Assembly (NCBI RefSeq): GCF_000737535.1
Contig: NZ_CP006269.1
Span: 1 to 64,000 of the forward strand
DNA length: 64,000 nt
Source of the DNA: Synechococcus sp. KORDI-100
GTDB lineage: Bacteria; Cyanobacteriota; Cyanobacteriia; PCC-6307; Cyanobiaceae
Reading direction: 5' to 3'
In this document: positions 1-11,547 of the stretch, piece by piece
Position numbering within the stretch: position 1 is the first letter of the stretch
Layout: every line of letters begins with the position of its first letter
Made by a program: the position numbers and the translations under genes
Notes under the pieces: model-generated
Seen by the model: the letters and a program-made list of their open reading frames with translations, nothing else
What the model was told of the DNA's origin: nothing
Database searches by the model: none

Positions 1-759
1 TTGCCTTCCAGAGTCCCGACATCACGTGCCTACTGGAACCTGCGTGCGGAGCAGGTGATGGACAAGGTGTTTGAACAGGATGCCTTCGATGCGGCAGAGC
101 GACACCTGATGGCGGTTGACGTCGCCGTCGAGGAACCAACGCCGATCCAGGAAACAAAACCGAATCCAGCTGAGCCGGCAAAGCACCAGGACTCAAACCT
201 GTGGTTACTGCCGATGCTTACGGGGATCGCAGTCGCCAGTGTGGTGAGTTGCGGCTGGCTGATTGGCAACTGGCAGATCTCCCAGTCTCAGCTTGAGCAG
301 GAACGAAATCTGCTGCTTGTCGAGCGCCTGCGCCAGAACATCACGCAAGCGAAGGAACCCATGGCGGCGGCGGAGCAACCACGACAGGCGACACTCAGCG
401 ACCTGCCGCCACCAACGAGGGACCAGCCGTCTGCCCAACAGCCAGACGCCATCAGCCTGGCGCCACTGACGCTGCCGATCCGCCAGTCACCCCTGCCCAG
501 CCAACAACCCGACTTCGCTCCATCGCTCACGACTCCCGACCCTGGGCGAATCGACAATGAACCTCAGCTCACCGGTGTCGTCCAGGGTCCCGGAGACAGC
601 AGTTCGGCGATCTTTCAGGTTGGCCAGGGGTCCCTCTCAGCTGGCATCGGTGAACCCATCGGCAACAGCGGCTGGACGCTTGAAGCGATCACCGACACCG
701 GCGCCGTGATCCGACGCAATGGCGAACGGCGCAACCTGTCCGTTGGAGGCGTGTTCTGA
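1..759 (+). CDS. Conserved unknown protein with one membrane segment, possibly 5'-truncated
   Basis: I do not recognise a named family. The visible 252 residues have a polar N-terminus, one hydrophobic segment at about residues 67-90 (LWLLPMLTGIAVASVV region), a short coiled-coil-like stretch, a Pro/Gln-rich linker and a folded-looking C-terminus (LTGVVQGPGDSSSAIFQVG, then GEPIGNSGWTLE). The C-terminal pattern recalls the small beta domains of GspC/PilP-type pilus or secretion proteins, but that is only a resemblance. The reading frame opens at the first base of the window with TTG, so the true start may lie upstream. It ends just before the chorismate lyase-like gene. Confidence 0.6.
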   Translation: MPSRVPTSRAYWNLRAEQVMDKVFEQDAFDAAERHLMAVDVAVEEPTPIQETKPNPAEPAKHQDSNLWLLPMLTGIAVASVVSCGWLIGNWQISQSQLEQERNLLLVERLRQNITQAKEPMAAAEQPRQATLSDLPPPTRDQPSAQQPDAISLAPLTLPIRQSPLPSQQPDFAPSLTTPDPGRIDNEPQLTGVVQGPGDSSSAIFQVGQGSLSAGIGEPIGNSGWTLEAITDTGAVIRRNGERRNLSVGGVF

Positions 760-818
760 TCGACGACTCCTCCCTTTTCACCTCACCGCCACAGCTCTGG
801 CAAGCCCCGACGAAAGCG

Positions 819-1355
819 GTGCTCTCCGGAGAAGGTCCGCGGCAACTTCCAGGTCCCTGGCGACTGATGCTGCTGGGGGATGGCAGCCCGACACGCCACC
901 TGCGCCTGCTCACCGGAGAGCCGGTCGCCGTGGACCTGATCGCGATGGAACCCGAACAGAACAGTCCTGCGGATGCCCCAAGCGAAGTCAACGAACTGCA
1001 GACCCCTCTGTTGCGTCGCCAGGTCTGGCTGACCTGCGGAGGCATCACCCTGGCCTGGGCGGAAAGCTGGTGGAACCAGGCCGAAGCCGACCTGCACCTG
1101 CAGGATCGCAACCTGCCGATCTGGCGCAGTCTCACGCAGGGGCGCTCGGAACTGTTTCGGGAGGTTGATGGTCTGGCCCTGGTTGATGCGGACTGGTTGC
1201 GGAAGGCCTTTGGTTTGCAGGGACCGTTCTGGAGTCGCCACTACCGGTTCTTCCGGGGTGGAAAAGCGCTCACAGTGATCCGGGAGGTGTTCAGCCCCCA
1301 GCTGGAAACCTGGCTGGGACCGACCCTCAGGCAGGAGCTTCAGAGAAGTTCATGA
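819..1355 (+). CDS. Chorismate lyase-like protein (UbiC/DUF98 type)
   Basis: The protein matches the cyanobacterial chorismate lyase family, which cleaves chorismate to 4-hydroxybenzoate and pyruvate, the first committed step to the plastoquinone head group. Supporting stretches are LLRRQVWLTCGG followed by AWAESWW, the RSELFREVDGL segment and a C-terminal FWSRHYRFFRGGKAL block. About 178 residues is normal for the family. The GTG at 819 is the first standard start, but the frame is open upstream and reads plausibly (LFTSPPQLWQAP) back to a CTG at 756, so the real N-terminus may overlap or abut the previous gene. The family assignment is from recognition, not a search. Confidence 0.75.
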   Translation: MLSGEGPRQLPGPWRLMLLGDGSPTRHLRLLTGEPVAVDLIAMEPEQNSPADAPSEVNELQTPLLRRQVWLTCGGITLAWAESWWNQAEADLHLQDRNLPIWRSLTQGRSELFREVDGLALVDADWLRKAFGLQGPFWSRHYRFFRGGKALTVIREVFSPQLETWLGPTLRQELQRSS

Positions 1356-1379
1356 ACTAATCAACGAGATTGTTGGGAT

Positions 1380-1862
1380 TTGCTCTTGACAACTTGCCAT
1401 CAGGTATGCAGTGAGGAAGATGTGAACACAGTGATTCACCGTGTCATGGCAGCCTCAGCCTCCTGGCTCAGCCTCACCGACCTCGGTCGGATCTATGGCA
1501 TCTCGGCCATTCATTGCGGCCGCACGATGGAACATCTCGGCTGGCGAGACCGTCGTGGGCGCCCGACGCCAATCGCTCTCGACATGGGTGCCGCCATGTC
1601 ATCAGGGCCGCACAGCCAGGGGCGCGCCACCCTCTGGAATCGAGACATCTGCGGCCGCGAGCTGCAGGCCCGCGGCTACTCACCCATGAGCCGCAGCCTT
1701 CAGGTGCAGCAGTGGACCCAGTTTCTCGAAGCGATGGAGGAAGGATCTCCTTCGATCAATGCCACCGTTGAGCAGATGGCTGAGGACATTCCCGGCGAGT
1801 TGGCAGATGATGTGAACCACCAACTCGCTGCTCGCGGCTGTCGCTTCCGCGTCCCTCACTGA
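1380..1862 (+). CDS. Conserved hypothetical protein with a DNA-binding-like N-terminus
   Basis: Unrecognised 160-residue soluble protein. The segment WLSLTDLGRIYGISAIHCGR followed by GWRDRRGRPTP looks like a helix-turn-helix or winged-helix fold of the kind used to read DNA, and the rest is mixed alpha/beta with an acidic C-terminus. The given start is TTG at 1380; an ATG at 1446 begins exactly before the helix-turn-helix-like part and is an equally good choice. It stands alone between the chorismate lyase-like gene and a convergent DUF1269 gene. Confidence 0.55.
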   Translation: MLLTTCHQVCSEEDVNTVIHRVMAASASWLSLTDLGRIYGISAIHCGRTMEHLGWRDRRGRPTPIALDMGAAMSSGPHSQGRATLWNRDICGRELQARGYSPMSRSLQVQQWTQFLEAMEEGSPSINATVEQMAEDIPGELADDVNHQLAARGCRFRVPH

Positions 1863-1905
1863 GCCCGTTCGCTGCAGACCGCGCTTGCTCTGTTGACCGG
1901 GTTGC

Positions 1906-2427
1906 TCAGCTGAGGCGAAGGGCTTCCGCCTGCTGAGCTGCCTTCTGCAGCAAATCCCTCAGTTGCTCTTCATCGGTATTGCTGAGACTGGTCTTCACAA
2001 GCCGGGCGTTGGGGGCATGGCTGCGGAGACGCTCCACCACCTTGTCGGGCGTGCTGTCCCGAACCAGCAAAGCAAGGGCTGCGCTGCCTTTCGGCAATGT
2101 CTCACTGAGATCCTTCAGGAACTGATCGTTGATCCCGATGTCACTGAGCGCCCCTGATGCGGCGCCGGCTCCGGCTCCAACGGCAAGTCCGACAAGGGGA
2201 TTCAGAAAAATCAAGCCGACGAGCATGCCCCAGAAACTGCCACTCACGGCGCCAGCCGCCGCCAGATTGATCGCCTGGCGTAGGTGAACATGACCGTCCT
2301 CGCCATGCTCCAGGACGACGGCATCCTCCAGGGAGATCAGATGCTCCTGTTGAATTCCGACCAGTTCCTGGCGAACGGTCTCCGCTTCCTCAACCTTGGG
2401 GAAACCGATCACGATCAAATTGCTCAT
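1906..2427 (-). CDS. DUF1269-family membrane-associated protein
   Basis: The N-terminus MSNLIVIGFPKVEEAE and the following (V)RQELVGIQQEHLISLEDAVV segment are typical of DUF1269 proteins. A glycine/alanine-rich hydrophobic hairpin in the middle (FWGMLVGLIFLNPLVGLAVG) and a second small-residue segment suggest membrane insertion or a glycine-zipper. The C-terminal half carries the usual LPKGSAALALLV strand. The function of this family is not established; members are often stress-associated. Length (173 aa) is normal. It converges with the upstream plus-strand gene. Confidence 0.75.
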   Translation of the reverse strand: MSNLIVIGFPKVEEAETVRQELVGIQQEHLISLEDAVVLEHGEDGHVHLRQAINLAAAGAVSGSFWGMLVGLIFLNPLVGLAVGAGAGAASGALSDIGINDQFLKDLSETLPKGSAALALLVRDSTPDKVVERLRSHAPNARLVKTSLSNTDEEQLRDLLQKAAQQAEALRLS

Positions 2428-2477
2428 CGAGTTGAAGTGGCGATCACACGAAAGTTAGGAACGGAGGTCCATCAGCG

Positions 2478-2939
2478 TCAGGTACGGCGACGACTCGAAC
2501 GGGGCAATGACCGTCGTGACGTCTGATCTGTGCCGCGACTCCAGCGCTCGACGCGAAAGTTGTCATCGTCTGGCCAGCCTTCATCGCGGCTCGCGTCAGA
2601 TGCTGCAGCCTCAGTTGTCGTGTCAGGAGGCGAACTGCGCCTGGAAATCGCATCCAATGGACGTCTGACAGGAGGGGCTTCAGCAGCAGGGCGGACCGCG
2701 GAGGCACCGTTCTCCTGCTCCTGCCATGGCTCACGCCAATCCTCATCGTCTTCCAGAAGCCATTCCACCTTTTCACCAACCCAGCGACCCACGGAATCAA
2801 GATCCAATGAGGCCCTGCGTTGTCCAGGACGCCGCCCCGACACTCCATCCACGAGCTGACGACCAGTCTCGAGCCATTGATCCATTCGACGGTCCAAACC
2901 ATCCCGATGGCGAGAACCGCGAAGACGTCTGTCATCCAT
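2478..2939 (-). CDS. Conserved hypothetical protein, disordered C-terminus
   Basis: 153-residue polar protein. The N-terminal third contains WLETGRQLVDGVSGRRPGQR, a pattern I associate with short conserved cyanobacterial proteins of unknown role; the remainder is Arg/Asp/Pro-rich and probably disordered. Overlapping frames on both strands are open because the region is GC-rich, but this frame has the most protein-like N-terminus and sits in line with the minus-strand genes at 2949-3536, with about 10 bases between it and the small ORF upstream. No function can be proposed. Confidence 0.55.
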   Translation of the reverse strand: MDDRRLRGSRHRDGLDRRMDQWLETGRQLVDGVSGRRPGQRRASLDLDSVGRWVGEKVEWLLEDDEDWREPWQEQENGASAVRPAAEAPPVRRPLDAISRRSSPPDTTTEAAASDASRDEGWPDDDNFRVERWSRGTDQTSRRSLPRSSRRRT

Positions 2940-2948
2940 GGTCTGACG

Positions 2949-3044
2949 TTACCGGCGGCGGTGGCGCAACCAGTGTTCCCGTCGCAGCCCGATCACAACA
3001 ATCACAACGCCGGCACACTCCAGGGTCAGAAGAAAGGCATCCAT
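2949..3044 (-). CDS. Possible 31-residue membrane peptide
   Basis: A short frame with an ATG start four bases after the SprT-like gene's stop encodes 31 residues with one hydrophobic stretch (AGVVIVVIGL) and a strongly basic C-terminus (HWLRHRRR), the orientation signal of a single-pass inner-membrane peptide. Its tight spacing between two minus-strand genes fits an operon. It has no recognisable family and could be chance. Confidence 0.4.
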   Translation of the reverse strand: MDAFLLTLECAGVVIVVIGLRREHWLRHRRR

Positions 3045-3047
3045 GGA

Positions 3048-3536
3048 TCAGGGCGTGGGCTCAGCCGGCACGTAGTCGAGCAGACAGCTTGCATGCCACT
3101 GTCCACCATGTAACCGATCACAGCAACGTCGGCAGGCAGCGTTCCTCACACGTCGGAGGTAAGGGGTGCGATGGCGGCAGATCGGACAAACCGCCCACCA
3201 GCGCGGTGGTTTCGACGGGACGGGGTAGCTGTGGCGAACACGGACTTCAAAACGCTTCTGATCCGCATTGATCTGGGCCATCCGTTGCCGAAACCTGGGC
3301 CCATGACCCTCGCGGCTCCTAAGGACGAGATCCACCCAGGCGTGAATCATCTCGTGACAGAGGGTGCTTTCCGTCGCCTCCCGAGGCAGAGGCTCAAGCA
3401 GCGGACGTGACAGCACGATCTCGCAGCCACGTGCTCCGGCGACCCTAGGACCACGGCGATAAAAGCCAGCCGTTCGGCTCATGCGACCGTCGCTCCATCG
3501 AACCGCGACACGCGGCTGTCCAGCACGCACAAGCAC
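3048..3536 (-). CDS. SprT-like zinc metalloprotease domain protein
   Basis: The zinc-binding helix HEMIHAWVD with a downstream histidine (SREGHGPRF) is the SprT signature, and the C-terminus has two CxxC-type knuckles (CPICRHRTPYLRR, then CRRCC) expected for the zinc ribbon. SprT-like proteins are putative proteases related to eukaryotic Spartan; bacterial roles are unclear. The first standard start is GTG at 3536, yet the frame continues upstream with a stretch that fits the family's N-terminus (LFHRLNREHFDG), back to a stop near 3624, with only CTG codons available as starts. The true product is therefore probably about 20-28 residues longer. Confidence 0.8.
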   Translation of the reverse strand: MLVRAGQPRVAVRWSDGRMSRTAGFYRRGPRVAGARGCEIVLSRPLLEPLPREATESTLCHEMIHAWVDLVLRSREGHGPRFRQRMAQINADQKRFEVRVRHSYPVPSKPPRWWAVCPICRHRTPYLRRVRNAACRRCCDRLHGGQWHASCLLDYVPAEPTP

Positions 3537-3671
3537 CCCATCGAAGTGTTCACGGTTGAGACGGTGAAAAAGCGGCAGCAGGGGCAGAAGCGGCAGCGGT
3601 CGGTCAGTGGGTTGGTTGCCCCGTCATCCTGCCGCGGTCAGTCAGACTCAGCGCTGCTTCCAAGGCAGGCA

Positions 3672-6132
<2,461 letters not shown>

Positions 6133-6215
6133 GAAACCCCAGCCTCATAGGCAAAAACCGTGACTGGGGGCGATGTCACTAAGAAAAACGACTCACGCTA
6201 ATTGGCATGAACGAA

Positions 6216-8024
6216 TCAAAACAGATCGCTATAGCTGACAGGGAAAGTTGAAACGGAGCCAGACATTTCGCTCGCCACGAGAGGCGCGCCCTTATGGTCT
6301 GCTTCTTGCACGTAATAGATACCCTCAGGCGACCACGAATTTGGCGACCAGAATGTCGCCAAATGCTTCACATCTTTGAGATCAGTGACATCAAACACAG
6401 GAATGATGGAGCCAGCTGGCAAGCTGCCATAGGCGGTGCTGCTCTGGTCTAAGGCACGCTCAAGTCCAACAGCGACAAGGTCACGTTCGTTATTACCCTT
6501 TTTGTCAGTCATGCTGAAGGAGACCGTGTGCTCCGGCTCAGTACCTTTGTCGTCGCTGCGTCCATCGTCGTAATGGTTGAGACTTGCAGCAATCTCCTCA
6601 AGCATGTTGCCGGTGTGATAAAGGGTCTCCCCTTTCGCGTCGAAGAACGAGAAATCCCTGGTTCCCATCATGTAGAGATCACCAGTTTTGGGATCATTCA
6701 TATCCTTCAGAGTCTTCAAACGACCCTCAGCCAAGATGGCGGAATCAAATTTGGATACATTGCCATACTCTTCCTCTAAATCCTTAGAGCGAACTTCGTC
6801 GTAATAGAAGCCATCATCTTTGTTGGCACCATGCTTAAGGGTGGCAAATAGTTCGTCGTCATTCTCTACATCAAAGTCACCCTTGTTGCCGAATCCTGCT
6901 TGATCATAAATATAGAGAGTGGCATCTTCTTGCCAAGGATCAGCATCTGAGAAAACGGCGCCACCGGCATCATTCGAACCATAGGAGAAGGTTTTCTCTC
7001 CTTCAAAAGCATCGGTGAGTCCGTCTTCAATCAGGGCTTCGATTTCGAGGTTCACATCATCAGGACGGATTCTGCCATCTCCCTCACCGGGTGAGACATA
7101 GAGAAGCTTGCCCGCAGCATTGACGTAGGAGCTGATGCCATCAGGTTGCGACAACCCAAAGAGATTCTGTTTCTCAGTCGGTGCAAAAATCTCATCCTCA
7201 TTGTTGGTATCGATGGGGATACCATCAAAGCTTTTCGGCTCGAGGCCAAAAACTCGCTTGATTTTCTTCTTAGCAAGATCAACGACCGCGATACCATTAT
7301 TTTCCTAAAGAGCAACAATCGCTTCTTTCTCACTTGAAGTCGCAACGTACTCAGGCTCAAGGTCTACGATGCCAAATTTCTTGTAATCACCCTTATCCGG
7401 ACCAGAGAGACGAACACCAGCTTTTGCGAGCTTTTTGTTAAATAACTTGAACTCAAGTGTTGTGACGTCAGATTTTGACGGATTTTTATTATCGACATCA
7501 ATGATGGCAATCGAACCTTTCGGATTGGTTCCGATACCATATTGTTTCTTTTCAATCCCGTAGAAATCAAGAGGCTGTCCTTCATTTGCCACAATCAAGG
7601 TGTTGCCATCGGGGGTAAACACCAACTGGTCAGCCAGGTTGCCAACAACCTTAGTAGTAGCGACTTCCTTGACTGGATTTTTGCCGCCGACAAGCTGAAA
7701 GAAAGTCACCTTTGACTCAGCTGTCTTCGGCTCGACAACAGTTGCAGCCGCAAGACCCTGGGAACTGATCGCGATATCCGTAGCATCACATTTCAGAAAG
7801 ACTTCACCGATCACCTTCGGCTTTTTATTGAATCCCTTAGAATAATCTATACAATAACTTGTCCCCCCTTTTTCGTTATACTCACCAGTGATTAAACAGG
7901 CATGCTTGTTAACTGGATCATAGCTGATCTTTTCTGCGCCACCAGGTTGAATATGAGTTTTAGCCTTTATAACTTTGCTCGAAATCTTGGCGTCACCGTT
8001 GGAATCAACGATTTTGTTTGCCAT
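6216..8024 (-). pseudogene. Choice-of-anchor I/beta-propeller protein interrupted by an in-frame amber codon
   Basis: Two segments in the same frame (8024-7305 and 7304-6216) together encode about 602 codons of a beta-propeller protein resembling the choice-of-anchor I family (alkaline phosphatase-like or phytase-like in annotation). Recognisable parts are LADQLVFTPDGNTLIVANEG, the FDSAILAEGRLKTLKD region, EIAASLNHYDDGRS and WSPEGIYYV near the end. A TAG at 7305-7307 splits the sequence between IVAL and ENNGIAVVDL; family members normally have LQENN there, so one CAG-to-TAG change explains the break. No frameshift is needed. There is no signal peptide at the N-terminus (MANKIVDSNGDAKI), as in type I secreted proteins. 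GC is lower than in neighbours. Confidence 0.75.
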
Positions 8025-8165
8025 GACGAAACTCTTTTATTAGAGGCACATTGAGATTTTGCACTTCAAAAAGTAAGCCTGGGTTAAAAATCAGCTTAGT
8101 ATTGTTTATCACGCAAGTATTGTGTACAACATCACATCACATCACAGATTTTTATACCTAGGGAC

Positions 8166-8348
8166 ATGAGTGATCGCTCAACCATTTTTCGCTGGATCAA
8201 GACCGACTGCGGACGGGCCAAGCTGGCTGACCTGCAGCAGCGCCGCGGCCCAATCGCGCGCATACGTCTGGCCTGGTTCATCCTGATCGCTGCTCTGCGG
8301 GACTGGCGACTGCCCAATCCCGATCAGAGCGACGTCTCCACATCCTGA
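8166..8348 (+). CDS. Possible small basic protein of 60 residues
   Basis: The frame opens with ATG and encodes MSDRSTIFRWIKTDCGRAKL and onward, rich in arginine with one hydrophobic stretch (IRLAWFILIAAL) that could be an amphipathic or membrane helix. It overlaps the convergent TVP38-type gene by 25 bases. I do not recognise a family; base composition matches coding DNA and it fills an otherwise empty 300-base gap. Confidence 0.4.
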   Translation: MSDRSTIFRWIKTDCGRAKLADLQQRRGPIARIRLAWFILIAALRDWRLPNPDQSDVSTS

Positions 8349-8947
8349 AGGGCCCTCCGGGCTGCCCGGCTTACCAGCCAGACCACGGCCACCGTGGCAA
8401 GCACCCCAACCACCCGCAGCGCCCAGGTGCCGGCATCCGCCTCACCACCAAGAACGTCGCCGAAACGAGCCACATCTCCGGCCAGAGCACCCAACCCGCA
8501 GAACAGCACCGTGCCGGGCAGGATCCCGATCAAGCCAATGCAGTAGTCCCGCAGGCTCACCTCACTGAGGCCATAGGCCAGGTTGAGAAGGGAGAAAGGG
8601 AAGGCGGGCGAGAGGCGCGTCAGCAGCACCAGCTTCAGCCCCTCCTTGCTGACGGCCCGCTCCACCGCCTGAAGCTTGGGAAGCTGCTCCATGCGGAACC
8701 GCGCCCAATCGCGCAGCACCGAACGCCCCAGCAGGAAGACCACCACAGCCCCCAGGCAGGCCCCAACGAACACCAGTCCGCTGCCGAGCCAGGTGCCGTA
8801 GAGCACCCCGGCCAGCATCGACGCCCAAACCCCCGGCAGCAGCAAGGTCACCCAGAGGGCATAGAGCGGGACAAACAGCAGTGCTCCGACCGGGGAACGC
8901 AGAAACTCCAACACCTCAGGGAGCCAGTGCTGAACCAAGGAGATCAA
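8324..8947 (-). CDS. TVP38/TMEM64 (DedA-superfamily) membrane protein
   Basis: 207-residue integral membrane protein. The central GVWASMLAGVLYGTWLGSGL and the later RLSPAFPFSLLNLAYGLS are the conserved SNARE-associated/VTT domain blocks, followed by a GILPGTVLFCGLGALAG segment. DedA-superfamily proteins are lipid scramblase or undecaprenyl-phosphate/proton-coupled transport candidates; the substrate of this one cannot be told. It lies at the downstream end of the minus-strand ABC exporter operon with about 35 bases between, so cotranscription is possible. Confidence 0.85.
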   Translation of the reverse strand: MISLVQHWLPEVLEFLRSPVGALLFVPLYALWVTLLLPGVWASMLAGVLYGTWLGSGLVFVGACLGAVVVFLLGRSVLRDWARFRMEQLPKLQAVERAVSKEGLKLVLLTRLSPAFPFSLLNLAYGLSEVSLRDYCIGLIGILPGTVLFCGLGALAGDVARFGDVLGGEADAGTWALRVVGVLATVAVVWLVSRAARRALQDVETSL

Positions 8948-8981
8948 GCGAACTCACCCACGCATGCAGCGGAGCATTGCA

Positions 8982-9770
8982 CTAACTGGACGCTGAGGTG
9001 TAGAAGCGCAGGGCGAAGAGCCAGAAGGCTCGCGCCGCCGCAAAGAACAGCACCGCCAGAACCAAGCCCGCCAGCAGCATCGGTGCTGCAGCCTCTCCAA
9101 GAAGCACCTGGGCGGGAACCGTGGTGAGAAACGCCACCGGCAGCACAACGGTGAACAGCAGACGCAGGGCCGGTGGGTAGGCACTGAGGGGATAGCGGCC
9201 GGAGGCCAGCAAAGCCCGCAACACCTCAGTGGCATTCCAGGTTTTGACGAACCAGATGCTGGTGGCGGCAATCAGAAACCAGAGCGAGTAGAGGATCAGG
9301 CCACCGGCCAGCAGCATCACCAGCACGGTGAACAGCCCAGAGAGGCTGAGCACCACGCCGGCCTGATGGCACCCCCAGGCAAGAAGCCCCAGCCCCAGGC
9401 CGATCTCCGGCAGCCCCGCCGGCGACAGCGTGCGCAGCGACAACCAGAACTGGCTGTCGATCGGCTTGAGCAGCACGAAATCCAGGGTGCCCTCACGCAC
9501 GTGGGTGACGATCGCCCCAAGGTTCGGGCGCAGCCAGGTGCTGGCCATGCCGTCAAACACGGTGTAGAGCCCCTGCACCATCAGGGCCTGGGCCCAGCTC
9601 CAGCCCCCCAGGGTCTGATCGGGGCCATAGAACAGCGAGAGCAGAAACAGGCTGCCGCTGAGGCTCATCGCCACCGCCAGCAACTCGATCAACACATTGG
9701 CCTGATACTCCAGCTGCACCGCCACGGCGGTGCTCCAGAAGCGGCGCAGGGTTCGCCCATAGCGCTCCAT
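8982..9770 (-). CDS. ABC-2 type transporter permease (second subunit)
   Basis: 262 residues from the ATG at 9770, whose A overlaps the upstream permease stop (ATGA). Six hydrophobic segments are visible, and the sequence MERYGRTLRRFWSTAVAVQL, GWSWAQALMVQGLYTVFDG and REGTLDFVLLKPIDSQFWLS fits the ABC-2 permease family formerly DUF990 (PF06182 type). It would pair with the other permease and the ATPase as an exporter in the inner membrane. The open frame extends further upstream, but that overlaps the preceding gene and reads poorly. Substrate unknown. Confidence 0.85.
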   Translation of the reverse strand: MERYGRTLRRFWSTAVAVQLEYQANVLIELLAVAMSLSGSLFLLSLFYGPDQTLGGWSWAQALMVQGLYTVFDGMASTWLRPNLGAIVTHVREGTLDFVLLKPIDSQFWLSLRTLSPAGLPEIGLGLGLLAWGCHQAGVVLSLSGLFTVLVMLLAGGLILYSLWFLIAATSIWFVKTWNATEVLRALLASGRYPLSAYPPALRLLFTVVLPVAFLTTVPAQVLLGEAAAPMLLAGLVLAVLFFAAARAFWLFALRFYTSASS

Positions 9771-10567
9771 CAGGCCCCCATGGCGCTGTAGCGGCGCACG
9801 CCGGCCCGCCAGAGCAGCAGGACCAGCGGCAGCAACAGAGCAACCCAGGCCAGCTGGGCCCCGAAGCCCGCTGCCAGGTCCACCGATTGGCCGGCCAGCA
9901 CCCGAGCCGGAAAGTCGATCAGATACGGAAACGGCGTCCACTGGGCCACAGCCCGCACCGCCGGCGGGAAGGCCGTGAGCGGCGCCAGCAGGCCGGAGAG
10001 GAACACAAACGGAATGAACTGAAGCCGCTCCAGGGCACTGGCCTTCTCACTCCAGAAGCAGAGGGCCGCAATCAGGCTCTGGAACAGGAAGGCGATGGCA
10101 AAGGCCAGCCAGGTGGCCAGCCAGGCCAGCAGAAAACCACCGAAGGAGGGCAGCCAGAAAGCCTGGGGCTGAATCACAAAGAACACCGCCGCGATCACGG
10201 CCGCGAAGGGCAGGCGGGTGAGCTGTTCACCAAGGTGGGCCGCCACGTATCGCCAGAGAGGGTGCAGCGGTTGCAGCAGGTAGGGCGAGAGCCGGCCCAG
10301 CAGGGCGTCTTCCTCGAAGGCGTAGACCACCCACACCACCGAGAACTGGCGCACCAGGAAGGCGCTGAGGAAATAGCGATCCAGGGCAACACCATCGAGC
10401 CCCAGGCCAGTGCGGGCCTCGCTGCCGCTCCAGACACTGAGCATGATGAATGGCAGCACCCCGGACAGGGCCCAGAGGGCAATCTCGGCGCGGTACTCGA
10501 GCATGTGGGCGTACTGGGTGCCCAGCAGCACCCGAATGATCCGACGGTTCAGACCGAGGATCCGCAT
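9770..10567 (-). CDS. ABC-2 type transporter permease (first subunit)
   Basis: 265 residues with six hydrophobic segments. The N-terminus (IIRVLLGTQYAHMLEYRAEI) and the loop FEEDALLGRLSPYLLQPLHP match the ABC-2 permease family in which two dissimilar permeases work with one DrrA-like ATPase. The start ATG overlaps the ATPase stop by four bases, and the stop overlaps the next permease start in the same way, so the three genes are translationally coupled. The QPLHPLW and LLKPID motifs in the two permeases are equivalent loops. Exported substrate not deducible. Confidence 0.85.
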   Translation of the reverse strand: MRILGLNRRIIRVLLGTQYAHMLEYRAEIALWALSGVLPFIMLSVWSGSEARTGLGLDGVALDRYFLSAFLVRQFSVVWVVYAFEEDALLGRLSPYLLQPLHPLWRYVAAHLGEQLTRLPFAAVIAAVFFVIQPQAFWLPSFGGFLLAWLATWLAFAIAFLFQSLIAALCFWSEKASALERLQFIPFVFLSGLLAPLTAFPPAVRAVAQWTPFPYLIDFPARVLAGQSVDLAAGFGAQLAWVALLLPLVLLLWRAGVRRYSAMGA

Positions 10568-11547
10568 CAGACCCGCCCCTGCCGAAACAACCCACCAATC
10601 AGTTCCTCGATTGGCGGATCGGTCACATCCAGATCACGCACGGGAAAGCGATCCAGCAGCTGCGCCACCACGGCGGTGAGCTGGTCACGGGGCACCAGCA
10701 GCCGCACGTCGCAGCCCTCCAACTGTTCGAGACGCCCCAGCCCGGACAGGGCATCCGCATCAACGGGCGACTCCAACTCCAGCCGCACCTCCCGCTCCGG
10801 CGCCAATTGATCGGCGAGCGCGTCAAGGGGACCGTCGTGGAACAAGCGCCCCTGATGAATCAGCAGCACCCGGGGGCACAGGGCCGTGATGTCAGCCATG
10901 TAATGGCTGGTGAGAAGCACAGTCGCCCCCGTGCGGCGGTTGTACTCCGCCAGGAACTGACGCACCCGAGCCTGGGCATTCACATCCAGCCCCAAAGTCG
11001 GTTCATCGAGGAACAGCACCTCCGGCTCATGCAAAAGAGCCGCCAGCAATTCGGCCTTCATCCGCTGGCCCAGGGAAAGCTTGCGCACCGGCCGGGTGAG
11101 CTCCTCTCCCAGCTCCAGGAGATCAGCCAGCTCGCTGATCCGCCGCCGGGCTACGCCATCAGGGATGCCGTAGACCGCGGCATTCACTCGCAGCGAATCC
11201 ATTGGCGGCAGGTCCCAGAGCAGCTGCTGCTTCTGGCCCATCACAAGAGTGATCCGACGCAGGAACTCCGCCTGGCGGCGCTGAGGCCGGTGCCCCGCCA
11301 CCTGCACCTCCCCAGCGCTGGGGTGGATCAGGCCGCAGAGCATCTTCAATGTTGTGGTCTTTCCAGCGCCGTTGGCACCGAGAAAACCCACCATCTCGCC
11401 AGGCTCGATCCGGAAGGAGACGTTCTGCACCGCCACCACATCTCGCGTGCGGCGCCGAACGAAATGACGCAGGGTTCCTGCCAAACCGGGCTGCTTCTCG
11501 GCAACCCGATAGGTCTTGCTCAGCCCTTCAACGCGTATCAGCGCCAT
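10567..11547 (-). CDS. ABC exporter ATP-binding protein (DrrA-like)
   Basis: 326-residue ATPase with Walker A GANGAGKTTT, Q-loop (LVMGQKQQLLWDLP), signature LSLGQRMKAELL, Walker B VLFLDEPTLGLD and switch histidine LLTSHYMAD. The C-terminal extension of about 90 residues is typical of ATPases paired with ABC-2 permeases. I chose the ATG at 11547 (MALIRVEGLSKTYRV), because the longer open frame adds an unlikely 30 residues. It leads a three-gene ABC exporter operon whose coupled permeases follow. Nothing in the neighbourhood reveals the substrate. Confidence 0.93.
   Translation of the reverse strand: MALIRVEGLSKTYRVAEKQPGLAGTLRHFVRRRTRDVVAVQNVSFRIEPGEMVGFLGANGAGKTTTLKMLCGLIHPSAGEVQVAGHRPQRRQAEFLRRITLVMGQKQQLLWDLPPMDSLRVNAAVYGIPDGVARRRISELADLLELGEELTRPVRKLSLGQRMKAELLAALLHEPEVLFLDEPTLGLDVNAQARVRQFLAEYNRRTGATVLLTSHYMADITALCPRVLLIHQGRLFHDGPLDALADQLAPEREVRLELESPVDADALSGLGRLEQLEGCDVRLLVPRDQLTAVVAQLLDRFPVRDLDVTDPPIEELIGGLFRQGRV

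Noticed and set aside
2284-2526. Plus-strand open frame overlapping DUF1269
   Set aside because: Opposite strand of a clear gene; amino-acid pattern is not protein-like.
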